From NCBI RefSeq assembly GCF_001431525.1, contig NZ_LDJH01000006.1, forward strand, positions 433,148-497,147: a DNA stretch of 64,000 bases. The letters run 5' to 3'. The DNA is from Stenotrophomonas koreensis (GTDB lineage: Bacteria > Pseudomonadota > Gammaproteobacteria > Xanthomonadales > Xanthomonadaceae). Below, one piece after another: positions 20,506-29,077 of the stretch; positions within the stretch are counted from its first letter, which is position 1, and each line of letters begins with the position of its first letter. Both the position numbers and the translations under genes were made by a program. The notes below the pieces were generated by a model. That model did not search any database, had not been told where the DNA came from, and saw only the letters and a program-made list of their open reading frames with translations.

Positions 20506-21891
20506 ATGTCCGATCCACGTCTTGCCTCCCTGACTGCGGCTGTCCCGGGTCTGCACCTGAAGACCGCGCCGGACGACCTGGCCTTCTACGGGCGCGACTG
20601 GACCCGGCGCTGGACCCCGGCACCGCTGGCCATCGCGCTGCCCGACAGCGTGGCCCAGGTCAAGGCGGTGATGGCCTGGGCACATGCCAATGGCGTGGCC
20701 GTGGTGCCTTCCGGCGGCCGCACCGGGCTGTCCGGTGGCGCGGTGGCCGCCAACGGCGAGCTGGTGCTGAGCCTGGAGCGGATGAACAAGGTCATCGAGT
20801 TTGACCGCGTCGACCGCCTGATGACGGTGCAGGCCGGCATGGCCCTGGAAGCACTGCACAATGTCGCTGCCGAGCACGGCCTGATCTACCCGGTGGATTT
20901 TGCTGCGCGCGGCTCGTGCACGATCGGCGGCAACATCGCCACCAATGCCGGCGGCATCCGCGTGATCCGCTACGGCAACACCCGTGAGTGGATCGCCGGG
21001 CTGAAGGTGGTCACCGTCAGCGGCGAGCTGCTCGAGCTCAACCGCGGCCTGGTCAAGAACTCCTCCGGCTATGACCTGCGCCAGCTGATGATCGCCTCCG
21101 AAGGTACCCTCGGGGTGATCGTCGAGGCCACGGTGAAGCTGACCGATCCGCCGCCGCCGACCAATGTGATGCTGCTGGCGCTGCCCAGCTTCGAGGTGCT
21201 GATGGAGGTGTTTGCCGCCTTCCGTGAGCGGCTGCAGCTGGAAGCCTTCGAGTTCTTCACCGACCTGGCGCTCAAGCACACCACCGCGCACGGTGCGCTC
21301 AATCCGTTTGCCGAGGTCTACCCGTATTACGTGGTCACCGAGTACGCCGCTGGCGACGAGGCGGCCGAAGCGGCGGCGATGGCTGCCTTCGAGCACTGTG
21401 CCGGGCAGGGCTGGGTGCTGGATGGGGTGATCAGCACCTCGGTCGAACAGGCCCAGCAGATCTGGCGCCTGCGCGAAGGAATCACCGAGGCGGTGGCGCG
21501 CTACACCCCGTACAAGAACGATGTTGCCGTGCGCATCTCGCGGATGCCGGCCTTCCTGGCCCGCTGCCAGAGCCTGATCGGCGGCGCTTACCCGCATTTC
21601 GAGGTGGTCTGGTTCGGCCATATCGGTGATGGCAACCTGCATATCAACGTGCTCAAGCCCGATGGCCTGGGCCAGGACGAATTCGTGGCCCAGTGCGAGC
21701 AGGTGACCAAGCTGCTGGCCCAGGTGCTGGCCGAGTTCGACGGTAGCATCTCGGCTGAACACGGCATCGGCCTGGTCAAGAAGCCCTATCTGTCCAGCAC
21801 CCGCAGCCCGGTGGAGATCGCACTGATGCAGTCGGTCAAGCGTGCGCTGGATCCACAGGGCCTGCTCAACCCGGGCAAGCTGTTCGACTGA
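20506..21891 (+). CDS. FAD-binding D-2-hydroxyglutarate dehydrogenase-like oxidoreductase
   Basis: A 461-residue flavoprotein of the FAD-linked oxidase family (FAD_binding_4 plus C-terminal domain). FAD-contact motifs PSGGRTGLSGGAV and GSCTIGGNIATNAGGIRV are present, as is the metal site FGHIGDGNLHINV and the SAEHGIGLVKK signature. ATG at 20506 (MSDPRLASL). It is divergent from serA. In Pseudomonas a D-2-hydroxyglutarate dehydrogenase is functionally coupled to SerA: SerA reduces 2-oxoglutarate to D-2-hydroxyglutarate to drive its forward reaction, and the flavoenzyme re-oxidises it. The position here strongly fits that role. D-lactate or glycolate oxidase subunits are the main alternatives. 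Confidence 0.88.
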   Translation: MSDPRLASLTAAVPGLHLKTAPDDLAFYGRDWTRRWTPAPLAIALPDSVAQVKAVMAWAHANGVAVVPSGGRTGLSGGAVAANGELVLSLERMNKVIEFDRVDRLMTVQAGMALEALHNVAAEHGLIYPVDFAARGSCTIGGNIATNAGGIRVIRYGNTREWIAGLKVVTVSGELLELNRGLVKNSSGYDLRQLMIASEGTLGVIVEATVKLTDPPPPTNVMLLALPSFEVLMEVFAAFRERLQLEAFEFFTDLALKHTTAHGALNPFAEVYPYYVVTEYAAGDEAAEAAAMAAFEHCAGQGWVLDGVISTSVEQAQQIWRLREGITEAVARYTPYKNDVAVRISRMPAFLARCQSLIGGAYPHFEVVWFGHIGDGNLHINVLKPDGLGQDEFVAQCEQVTKLLAQVLAEFDGSISAEHGIGLVKKPYLSSTRSPVEIALMQSVKRALDPQGLLNPGKLFD

Positions 21892-21942
21892 GCGCCTGTG
21901 CGGTTACCCTTGGCCCCTGTTCCTGCTTTCCGGTTGACCCTG

Positions 21943-22254
21943 ATGCTGCGTGCTGTCCTGACTGTTTCCCTGTTGCTTGCTGCCGGCCCACTGCTGGCCT
22001 CCAGCTTTGCCGGCACATCGGCCGGCTCGGCCTCCGATGCGTCCTCCGAAGGCTCCTCCGCTTCCAGTGGCAGCAGCTCCGGTGATGACAAGGTGGTGCT
22101 GGCCGCACGCGAGGAAGCAGCCGGTTTCATCGCCAGTGAGGGCGCAGTGCGCGGTGCGCGGCTGCAGGCCGCGCTGCTGCACCTGCGCGAAGGCGATGCA
22201 CAGGCCGCGCAGGCCAGTGACCTTGAGCTGGCGCGGCAGATCCTCGCGCGCTGA
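21943..22254 (+). CDS. DUF2388 domain protein (small exported protein)
   Basis: A 103-residue protein with an N-terminal signal peptide (MLRAVLTVSLLLAAG, cleavage near ALLASS/FAG), then a Ser/Ala-rich stretch, then the family core DDKVVLAAREEAAGFIASEG and VRGARLQAALLHLR. I match this by memory to the DUF2388 family known from Pseudomonas; no function is established. ATG at 21943 was chosen over a GTG 15 codons upstream because it gives a clean signal peptide. It is followed at once by a DUF4105 gene, a pairing also seen in pseudomonads, so the two probably work together in the cell envelope. Confidence 0.8.
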   Translation: MLRAVLTVSLLLAAGPLLASSFAGTSAGSASDASSEGSSASSGSSSGDDKVVLAAREEAAGFIASEGAVRGARLQAALLHLREGDAQAAQASDLELARQILAR

Positions 22255-22263
22255 TCGCCCGGT

Positions 22264-24015
22264 TTGAACGTGCTGGCCGGCCGCCACTGGCCACGGGTTG
22301 TCTTCGTTCTGGCCCTGCTGTGGGCGCCGCTGGCCGTTGCGCTGGAGCTGCGCCTGGACCCGACAGGCCTCGATGCCACGCAACAGGCGCAGGCCCGCGC
22401 GTTGGTGGCCCAGGTGCAGGCGCGGCTTCCGGCCACCTGGCAGGCCGATCCGCGCCGGTTGCCGCTGCGCTTTGACCCGGCACTGCCGGCCGGGGTGGTC
22501 GGTCATCATCGCGCTGGCCAGCTGTGGCTGGCCCCGTCCGTGCTGGGTCAGCCGCCGGATGCCGCCGGGCGCGACCCGGCCCAGGCCGCGCTGATCCACG
22601 AGATCGCCCACGCACTGGACCGTGACGGTGGCCGCTGGTCGTCCGAACGTGCGTTCCGCCGGCTGGCCGGCTGGGACCGCCTCGGCAGCCATAACGCCTA
22701 CACCCTGCGCAGCCCGGACCGCTACGAGCACCATTCGCCGGCCGAGAGCTTTGCAGTGAACCTGGAATGGTTCCTGCTCGATCCGCGCTATGCCTGCCGC
22801 CGCCCATTGCTGGCGCGCTGGTTCAGTGAACGCTTCGGCCCGCCGCCGGCGCAGCCGGCCTGTGCCGCGGCGCAGCCCTGGCTGGCCGCCAGCGTCGGCC
22901 AGGGGCAGATGCAGGTCGAATGGATCGACCCGGCGCGGGTGTATGCGGTGGACTACCTGCTGGCCGACAGCGGCGGCCCGCCGATGAGCCGGTTCGGCCA
23001 CAGCATGCTGCGGCTGGTGATCTGTGCCGAAGGCCGGCCGCTGGGCGAGCGCTGCCGGATGGACCTGGCCGAGCACCGGGTGCTGTCCTTCCGCGCCTTT
23101 GTCGATGACGTGCAGGTTTCCAGCTGGCGCGGGCTCACCGGCGGCTACCCGTCGCGGCTGTTCCTGTTGCCGTTGACCAGCGTGATCGACGAATACAACC
23201 GGGTCGAGCTGCGTGACCTGCGCGCCTGGCCACTGGCACTGGACCGGCAGCAGATCGCCGACCTGCTGGCCAGCGCCGCCGGGCTGCACTGGCGCTATGA
23301 CGGCGCCTACAGCTTCATCGGCAACAACTGCGCGGTGGAAACCGGCCGCCTGCTCGACACCGCCTTCGATCCGGCAGGCGGCAGCCATTACCGCAACACC
23401 TTCCCCAAGGGTGTGCTGCGCCAGCTGCTGGCCGATGGCCTGGCCGCACCGCAGGCGTTCGACGACCCGGCCGCAGCTACCGCGCAGGGACGCCTGTTTG
23501 TTTCGGCGCGCCAGGAATACCGCCTGCTGCTGGCCCGGCTGCACGCCGCCGGACAGGTGCCGGCGTTGCCGCTGGAACGCTGGCTCGATGCCCCGGCCCG
23601 GATGCGTGGAGCGATCCCGGCCGAGCCGACGCTGGAACAGGCCGCCGCCTGGCTGGTGCTGGAGCAGGCCGCGCTGCGCCGGCGTCAGCTGCGTGCGCTG
23701 CAGGCGCTGCGGCCGCAGCTTGCCGACAGCCCCGCGCTGGCCGGGGCGGTGGCCGGCTGGTTGGGCTGGCTGCAGCGGCTCGATGCGCCCGGCCGGCTGC
23801 CGGTGACCGGTTATGGCCTGCCGCAGGCGCAGGAACTGGCGCAGGCGCCGCTGGCAGAGCTGCTGGCGCAGGGGCCGGCGCACTGGCAGCAGCTGCAGCA
23901 GCAGGCCGAAGCGGCGCTGCCGGCAGCGCAGCGTGAGCAGCTGCAGCACGGACGGCAACGGGTGGCGCAGCTGTCGCACCAGGTGCGCGCGCTGGCCGCT
24001 GCCGGCGCTCGGTGA
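22264..24015 (+). CDS. DUF4105 domain protein with HExxH motif
   Basis: A protein of about 583 residues with an N-terminal signal sequence (HWPRVVFVLALLWAPLAVA). Around residue 116 it contains ALIHEIAHALDRD, an HExxH zinc-metalloprotease motif, followed about 45 residues later by PAESFAVNLEWF, which could give the third ligand. The middle has FGHSMLRLVICAEG and FIGNNCAVETGRLL, the His and Cys landmarks of the DUF4105 (Lnb-type, papain-like) domain. The C-terminal 150 residues are helical and Gln/Leu/Ala-rich. The start is TTG at 22264 (GTG at 22270 is possible). It lies 9 bp after the DUF2388 gene. The substrate is unknown; cell-envelope hydrolysis is an inference. Confidence 0.8.
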   Translation: MNVLAGRHWPRVVFVLALLWAPLAVALELRLDPTGLDATQQAQARALVAQVQARLPATWQADPRRLPLRFDPALPAGVVGHHRAGQLWLAPSVLGQPPDAAGRDPAQAALIHEIAHALDRDGGRWSSERAFRRLAGWDRLGSHNAYTLRSPDRYEHHSPAESFAVNLEWFLLDPRYACRRPLLARWFSERFGPPPAQPACAAAQPWLAASVGQGQMQVEWIDPARVYAVDYLLADSGGPPMSRFGHSMLRLVICAEGRPLGERCRMDLAEHRVLSFRAFVDDVQVSSWRGLTGGYPSRLFLLPLTSVIDEYNRVELRDLRAWPLALDRQQIADLLASAAGLHWRYDGAYSFIGNNCAVETGRLLDTAFDPAGGSHYRNTFPKGVLRQLLADGLAAPQAFDDPAAATAQGRLFVSARQEYRLLLARLHAAGQVPALPLERWLDAPARMRGAIPAEPTLEQAAAWLVLEQAALRRRQLRALQALRPQLADSPALAGAVAGWLGWLQRLDAPGRLPVTGYGLPQAQELAQAPLAELLAQGPAHWQQLQQQAEAALPAAQREQLQHGRQRVAQLSHQVRALAAAGAR

Positions 24016-24024
24016 GAAATGACA

Positions 24025-24044
24025 ACGGCGCCCGCAGGCGCCGT
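24025..24044. terminator. Convergent hairpin between DUF4105 gene and efpL
   Basis: ACGGCGCC pairs with GGCGCCGT around a CGCA loop. It has no strong T tract, but sits between two convergent stop codons. Confidence 0.5.
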
Positions 24045-24068
24045 CATCAACGCACCTGGTGGTGATGC

Positions 24069-24635
24069 TCAGTCGGCGCGGCCGCCGAACTCGCCGGTGG
24101 TGGTGTTGACCAGGATGCGCTCGCCGTTGCTGATGTATTCCGGAACCATGATCTCGATGCCGGTGTTCAGCCTGGCCGGCTTCGGCCGCTTGGTTGCGGT
24201 GCCGCCCTTCAGTTCCGGCGGGGTCTCGACCACTTCCAGGGTGACGTGCTGCGGCAGCTGGATCGCTACCGGCTGCTCGTCGATGACCTGCACGTAGATG
24301 CCGGTCAGGCCTTCGGTGATGTAGCCGGCGGCATCGCCCAGCGCGGCCGGGTCCAGGGTGTAGGGGGTGTAGTCCTCGTCATCCATGAACACGAACGCAT
24401 CGCCGTCCATGTAGGAGAAGGTGGACTGGCGGCGCAGCAGCTCCACTTCGGTCAGCTGGTCGTCGGCATCGAAGTTGGCATCCAGCTTTACGCCACCGGG
24501 CACCGAATACATGATGAAACGGAAGCGGACGTTGCCGCCGCGGCCCTGCGGCGAGGAGCGTTCGATGTCGCGGATCTGGTAGACGCCGTTGTTGTATTCG
24601 ACGACGTTGCCCTTCTTGATGTCGCTGGCTTTCAT
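24069..24635 (-). CDS. efpL: Elongation factor P-like protein (YeiP/EfpL)
   Basis: A 188-residue three-domain OB-fold translation factor that helps ribosomes stalled at polyproline and related sequences. The start [15 protein letters not shown] and end GEFGGRAD fit the YeiP/EfpL subgroup rather than classical EF-P. The loop that reaches the peptidyl-transferase centre reads [11 protein letters not shown], with Arg at about position 32, where EF-P would carry the modified Lys or Arg. ATG at 24635 was chosen; the upstream ten residues in frame lack a ribosome site. The classical efp gene is not in this window. It is convergent with the DUF4105 gene. Confidence 0.9.
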   Translation of the reverse strand: MKASDIKKGNVVEYNNGVYQIRDIERSSPQGRGGNVRFRFIMYSVPGGVKLDANFDADDQLTEVELLRRQSTFSYMDGDAFVFMDDEDYTPYTLDPAALGDAAGYITEGLTGIYVQVIDEQPVAIQLPQHVTLEVVETPPELKGGTATKRPKPARLNTGIEIMVPEYISNGERILVNTTTGEFGGRAD

Positions 24636-24692
24636 GTCAGTGCAGTGTGCGCGGGAAAGCGGCAAAGGGTAACGGCAAGGGCGGGGGCTGGG

Positions 24693-24718
24693 AAGCGGGG
24701 CCGCGCGGGGCCCCGCTT
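24693..24718 (-). terminator. Hairpin after the SDR gene
   Basis: AAGCGGGGCC pairs with GGCCCCGCTT around a six-base loop, immediately after the stop of the 24734-25504 gene and upstream of efpL. Confidence 0.5.
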
Positions 24719-24733
24719 GCCGGAGCTGGCCGC

Positions 24734-25504
24734 TTACTTCGGTGCCAGCCGGGTGGCACCATCCAGGCGGATGGTTTCGCCGTTGAGGTAGACGTTGCCG
24801 ATGATGTGGCCGACCAGTGCGGCGAAATCTTCGGGGCGGCCCAGACGCGACGGGAACGGGATCGAGGCGGCCAGCGAGGCCTGCACGTTTTCCGGCATGC
24901 CATCGACCATCGGGGTCCAGAACACGCCCGGGGCGATGGTCATCACGCGGATGCCGAAGCGGGCCAGTTCGCGCGCCATCGGCAGGGTCATGCCGACCAC
25001 GCCGCCCTTGGAGGCGGAGTAGGCCGCCTGGCCGATCTGGCCCTCGTAGGCGGCCACCGAGGCGGTGTTGATGATCACCCCGCGCTCGCCGTCCACGCCG
25101 GCGTCGTTGTGCTGCATCAGCTCGGCCGCGGCCTTGGCCACGTTGAAACTGCCGACCAGGTTGACCATCACCGTGGTCTGGAAGTTGGCCAGCGGCATGG
25201 CGGCCTCGCGGCCGAGCACGCGGCCGGCGCCGAGGATGCCGGCACAGTTCATCAGCACGTTCAGACCGCCGAGGAAGTCCCTGGCGGCGGCCAGGTTGGC
25301 GGCCACGCCGGCTTCGTCGGTGACATTGGTCGGGAAGAAGGCGGCGTTGGCGGCGCCCAGCGCGGCCACGGCCTCGGCGCCTTTTTCTGCATTCAGGTCA
25401 AACAGGGCGACCTTGCCGCCGTTGGCAACCAGGAACTGCGCCACGGCCAGGCCCAGACCGGAGACGCCGCCGGTGACAACGGCACGAACATCAGACAACT
25501 GCAT
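24734..25504 (-). CDS. SDR-family 3-hydroxyacyl-CoA dehydrogenase-like protein
   Basis: A 256-residue short-chain dehydrogenase. The cofactor motif is [17 protein letters not shown] after beta-2 indicates NAD preference, NCAGILG is the NAG motif, and the catalytic Ser-Tyr-Lys is in [10 protein letters not shown] and AYSASKGG. Its shape resembles the type II 3-hydroxyacyl-CoA dehydrogenase group (HSD10), which includes enzymes of branched-chain fatty acid and isoleucine breakdown. It lies 121 bp before the GGDEF-EAL gene's end on the same strand, downstream of the liuC-liuE pair, which is compatible with an acyl-CoA role. The exact substrate is not certain. Confidence 0.88.
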   Translation of the reverse strand: MQLSDVRAVVTGGVSGLGLAVAQFLVANGGKVALFDLNAEKGAEAVAALGAANAAFFPTNVTDEAGVAANLAAARDFLGGLNVLMNCAGILGAGRVLGREAAMPLANFQTTVMVNLVGSFNVAKAAAELMQHNDAGVDGERGVIINTASVAAYEGQIGQAAYSASKGGVVGMTLPMARELARFGIRVMTIAPGVFWTPMVDGMPENVQASLAASIPFPSRLGRPEDFAALVGHIIGNVYLNGETIRLDGATRLAPK

Positions 25505-25625
25505 TGCGGTTTTCCTGCCAGGTGAAAGAGGCTGATCTTACGTGGCAATCGCGGTGTTGCGCAGGGTGCGGGCAGACCTGGTGCGGCCCGGGCAGGGCCC
25601 GGGCAAGCGCTGCGCCGGCACCGGC

Positions 25626-28178
25626 TCACTCCCGGTCGGGGCAGGGCGTGCTGCACTGCTGGCGCAGTCGGGCGCCGAGCCGGTCGGCAGACAGGCCGGC
25701 GGCGAACAGGAAGCCCTGGCCATGGGATACGCCCAGCTGCAGCAGGCAGTCGCGCTGTGCGGCCGTTTCGATGCCTTCGGCCACCACCGCCAGCTCCAGG
25801 CTGCGGGCAATGCCGACGATGGCGTCGCAGACCGCCATGTCCGAGCGGTTTTCCGGGATGCCGGCAATGAACAACGGGCTGATCTTCAGCCCGTGGATCG
25901 GCAGCCGGCGCAGGTAGTTCAGCGCGCTGTAGCCCTGGCCGAAATCATCGATGGACAGGCGTACACCGAGCCGGCGCAAGGCATTCAGACATGCCGTGGT
26001 TGCCGGCACATCCTCGATCAACACCCGCTCGGTGAATTCCAGCTCCAGCGCATGGCCGGGCAGCTGGTGGCGGTTCAAGGCCGACTGCACCTGGGCCAGC
26101 AGCTCATCACCGGCAAACTGCCGGTAGGACACATTCACCGCCACCGGCAGCAGGCCCAGGCCCTGGTCACGCCACTGGCGGATCTGCAGGCAGGCCTGCT
26201 CCAGTACCCAGTTGCCGATGCGGACGATGTCGCCGGTATTTTCCGCATGCTCGATGAACAGGTCAGGGCGCAGCTGGCCCAGTTGCTCATGTTCCCAGCG
26301 CATCAGCGCTTCGGCCCCGATGATGCGGCCATCACGCAGGTCGACCTTGGGCTGGTAGACCAGCCCGAACGCCTGTTGCTCCAGCGCCTGGCGCAGCCGG
26401 CTTTCGATCTGCAGCCGGTCCTGCTGGCGCTGGGCCATGCCCTGGTTGAACAGGCACCAGCCGTTGCGGGAGGTTTTCTTGCAGTCATACATCGCCACAT
26501 CGGCGTTCTGCACCAGCTGCGCGGCCGTGTCGCCGTGGCCTGGCGAACAGGCGATGCCGATCGAGGCGGTCACCGTGAAGCGTTGCGGCCCGAAGGCGAA
26601 AGCCGGGGTAAAGCTGGCCACCAGTGCGCGGGCCAGCTGCTCGGGCAGTTCATGGCCGTTTTCGGTGGCACAGATGACCAGGAACTCATCGCCGCCCAAC
26701 CGCCCGAGCAGGCCGCGGTTGCCGATCGCGGTCATCATCCGGGTGGCGGCCAGGCACAGCAGCTGGTCACCGGCACTGTGCCCGAGCACGTCATTGATCA
26801 GCTTGAAATGGTCCAGGTCGATATACAGCGCGGCACAGCGCTGCCCCTGGTGGAGCCGGCGGGCCAGCTCCTCGAGCAGGCCATCGCGGTTGAGCACGCC
26901 GGTCAGCGGGTCGGTGCGTGCCTGCAGGCGCAGCATCTCTTCGGCACGATGGCGCTCGGTCACATCCTGCAAGGTGCCGACCAGGCGGTGTGCCTGCCGT
27001 TGCCCGGCCACCGTTTCGCCGATCATCCGGATCCAGAAACAACGGCCGTCGGCACCAAGGCCCTGCAGTTCAATTTCAAACCCGGGCTGTTGTGGGTGCT
27101 CCAGCGCATCGCGCAACAGCTGCTGGCTGGCCGGCAGCAGGCAGTCCAGCAGCGCCTGCATGTCCTCCGGTGGCGGCTGCCGGCCCAGGATGTGCTGGGC
27201 TTCGCGGGTCAGGTACAGCCGCGATGTGCTGCGGTCCCATTCCCAGCCACCGATATGGGCCAGTGACTGGGCGCGTTCAAACAGGGTGGCATCGCGCTTG
27301 AGATCGGTGATGTCGGAAAACAGTGCGTAGACATACTGCGGGCGGTCCTGGCCCTGCTCGAAGATCGGCACATTGGTCACCGACAGCCAGACCAGACGGT
27401 CGCTGTGGGGCTGGTGCAGGCCGATCACGGTGGAGGGAATGATCCGGCCATCGCGGAACGCCTGGCACACCGGCCACTGCTCCCGGCTGAGCTGGCGGCC
27501 ATGCTCGTCGATGGTCATCCAGTGATGGTCGTTGTCGCCGGCCGGTTGCCGGGGCAGGTTTTCCAGACCCAGGATGCGATGGGCGGCCGGGTTGGCCGAA
27601 CAGATGCGCAACTGGCGGTCAAACAGCAGCACCCCTTTATCGATGGACTCCATCAACAGGCGGTAATGTGACTCTGCCTGCCAGCGGCCGGTGAGCTGGC
27701 GGGCAACGGCGACAATGCAGCGCTGCTGGCTGAGCCGCACCGCGGCCGAGTGCACTTCCACCGGGAAGCGGCTGCCATCGCTGCGCATGTTGGTCACTTC
27801 GACCTGGTAACTGTGACCGCGGTTGAGTTCATCCCACACCGGTTGCAGGTGGTCCGGCGGCAGATCCGGGTTGAGCAGATGGATCGGGCGACCGACCACG
27901 CCCTGGCGGCTGCGCTGGTAAGCCAGGGTGCCGGCCTGGTTCAGATCCAGTACCGTGCCCTGCTCATCCAGCAGGCAGACCGGGTCGGGCAGGGCATCGA
28001 AGATCGCGCGCTGGTCGTGCAACTGGCGTTGCAGTTCGCTCACCTGTTGTTGCAGCAGCGCCCACAGCTGTTGCAGCGGCAGCACATCCACTTGGGGTTG
28101 TGCGGCACACAGCTGTTGCAATGCCTGCTGCAGCGACAGCAGCGTGGCAGGCAGTGCAGCGGGAGCGCTTTCACTCAT
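25626..28178 (-). CDS. PAS-GGDEF-EAL cyclic-di-GMP enzyme
   Basis: An 850-residue soluble protein, with no membrane segments seen. A Gln-rich helical N-terminus (residues 1-70) is followed by three PAS-like regions (FDALPDPVCLLDEQG, MESIDKGVLLFDRQ and a PAC segment with GGWEWDRS), then a GGDEF domain with intact LGGDEF (no RxxD inhibition site just before it) and an EAL domain with GAEALMRWEH, VNVSYRQF, FTERVL, SIDDFGQGYSAL and AEGIET. The usual KID motif reads KIS. Both activities are possible on paper. Its ATG overlaps the stop of the HMG-CoA lyase gene (ATGA), so it is translationally coupled to liuC-liuE. Confidence 0.93.
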   Translation of the reverse strand: MSESAPAALPATLLSLQQALQQLCAAQPQVDVLPLQQLWALLQQQVSELQRQLHDQRAIFDALPDPVCLLDEQGTVLDLNQAGTLAYQRSRQGVVGRPIHLLNPDLPPDHLQPVWDELNRGHSYQVEVTNMRSDGSRFPVEVHSAAVRLSQQRCIVAVARQLTGRWQAESHYRLLMESIDKGVLLFDRQLRICSANPAAHRILGLENLPRQPAGDNDHHWMTIDEHGRQLSREQWPVCQAFRDGRIIPSTVIGLHQPHSDRLVWLSVTNVPIFEQGQDRPQYVYALFSDITDLKRDATLFERAQSLAHIGGWEWDRSTSRLYLTREAQHILGRQPPPEDMQALLDCLLPASQQLLRDALEHPQQPGFEIELQGLGADGRCFWIRMIGETVAGQRQAHRLVGTLQDVTERHRAEEMLRLQARTDPLTGVLNRDGLLEELARRLHQGQRCAALYIDLDHFKLINDVLGHSAGDQLLCLAATRMMTAIGNRGLLGRLGGDEFLVICATENGHELPEQLARALVASFTPAFAFGPQRFTVTASIGIACSPGHGDTAAQLVQNADVAMYDCKKTSRNGWCLFNQGMAQRQQDRLQIESRLRQALEQQAFGLVYQPKVDLRDGRIIGAEALMRWEHEQLGQLRPDLFIEHAENTGDIVRIGNWVLEQACLQIRQWRDQGLGLLPVAVNVSYRQFAGDELLAQVQSALNRHQLPGHALELEFTERVLIEDVPATTACLNALRRLGVRLSIDDFGQGYSALNYLRRLPIHGLKISPLFIAGIPENRSDMAVCDAIVGIARSLELAVVAEGIETAAQRDCLLQLGVSHGQGFLFAAGLSADRLGARLRQQCSTPCPDRE

Positions 28179-29077
28179 TGACTGGCCAGTGCGGTACCGG
28201 TACGGCTGCGATTGGGGTGACCCAGCTGCTGGCTGAGCCATTGTCCTGTGGCCGCCAGGGCCGACAGATCCACGCCAGTGTGCAACCCCAGTCCGTTCAG
28301 CATATACACAAGGTCTTCACTTGCCAGGTTGCCACTGGCCCCGGCCGCATACGGGCAGCCGCCACTGCCGGCCACGGCCGCATCCACCGTGCGCACGCCT
28401 TCCTCCAGGCAGGCCAGTACGTTGGCCAGCGCCTGGCCGTAGGTATCGTGGAAATGCACCGCCAGCTGCGCCATCGGGATCTGGCTGGCCACCGCGCGCA
28501 GCATCGCCCGCGCCTTGGCCGGGGTGCCGACACCGATGGTGTCGCCCAGCGAGATCTCCACGCAGCCCAGCTGGTGCAGGGCGGTGGCTACCCGCACCAC
28601 CTCGGCCACGGCGACCTCGCCCTGGTAGGGGCAGCCCAGTACGGTGGAGACATAGCCGCGCACACGCACGCCGTCGGCGCGGGCCTGGGCGATCACCGGG
28701 GCAAAGCGCTCCAGGGTCTGCGCGATCGAGGCATTGGTGTTGCGCTGGCTGAAGGCCTCGCTGGCAGCGGTGAACACCGCGATCGAATCGGCCCCGGCCG
28801 CACGCGCGCGCTCGTAGCCCTGCAGGTTGGGCACCAGTACCGGGTAGTCGACCCCGGGCCGGCGGCAGATCGCGCCCAGCACCTGGTCGGCATCGGCCAG
28901 CTGCGGAATCCAGCGCGGGCTGACGAAGCTGGTCACCTCGATAGCGGGCAGGCCGCAGGCGCCCAGGCGCTCGACCAGTTCGATCTTGACCGCCGGGGGC
29001 AGCAGGGCCTTTTCGTTCTGCAGTCCATCGCGCGGGCCGACCTCCATCACCCGCACGGCGTCATTGCCGGCGCTCAT
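28175..29077 (-). CDS. liuE: Hydroxymethylglutaryl-CoA lyase
   Basis: A 300-residue TIM-barrel enzyme that cleaves 3-hydroxy-3-methylglutaryl-CoA to acetyl-CoA and acetoacetate, the last step of leucine degradation. Diagnostic motifs: MEVGPRDGLQNE at the N-terminus (metal Asp and catalytic Arg), VHFHDTYGQA (metal His) and GSGGCPYAAGASGN with the catalytic Cys. The start at 29077 overlaps the liuC stop by ATGA, and its own stop overlaps the next gene by ATGA. The other leucine-pathway genes (acyl-CoA dehydrogenase, the carboxylase pair) are not nearby in this window. Confidence 0.94.
   Translation of the reverse strand: MSAGNDAVRVMEVGPRDGLQNEKALLPPAVKIELVERLGACGLPAIEVTSFVSPRWIPQLADADQVLGAICRRPGVDYPVLVPNLQGYERARAAGADSIAVFTAASEAFSQRNTNASIAQTLERFAPVIAQARADGVRVRGYVSTVLGCPYQGEVAVAEVVRVATALHQLGCVEISLGDTIGVGTPAKARAMLRAVASQIPMAQLAVHFHDTYGQALANVLACLEEGVRTVDAAVAGSGGCPYAAGASGNLASEDLVYMLNGLGLHTGVDLSALAATGQWLSQQLGHPNRSRTGTALASQ

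Noticed and set aside
19069..21762. serA read as an 897-residue protein
   Set aside because: The extra N-terminal part is antisense to the flavoprotein gene; the real SerA start is at 20310.
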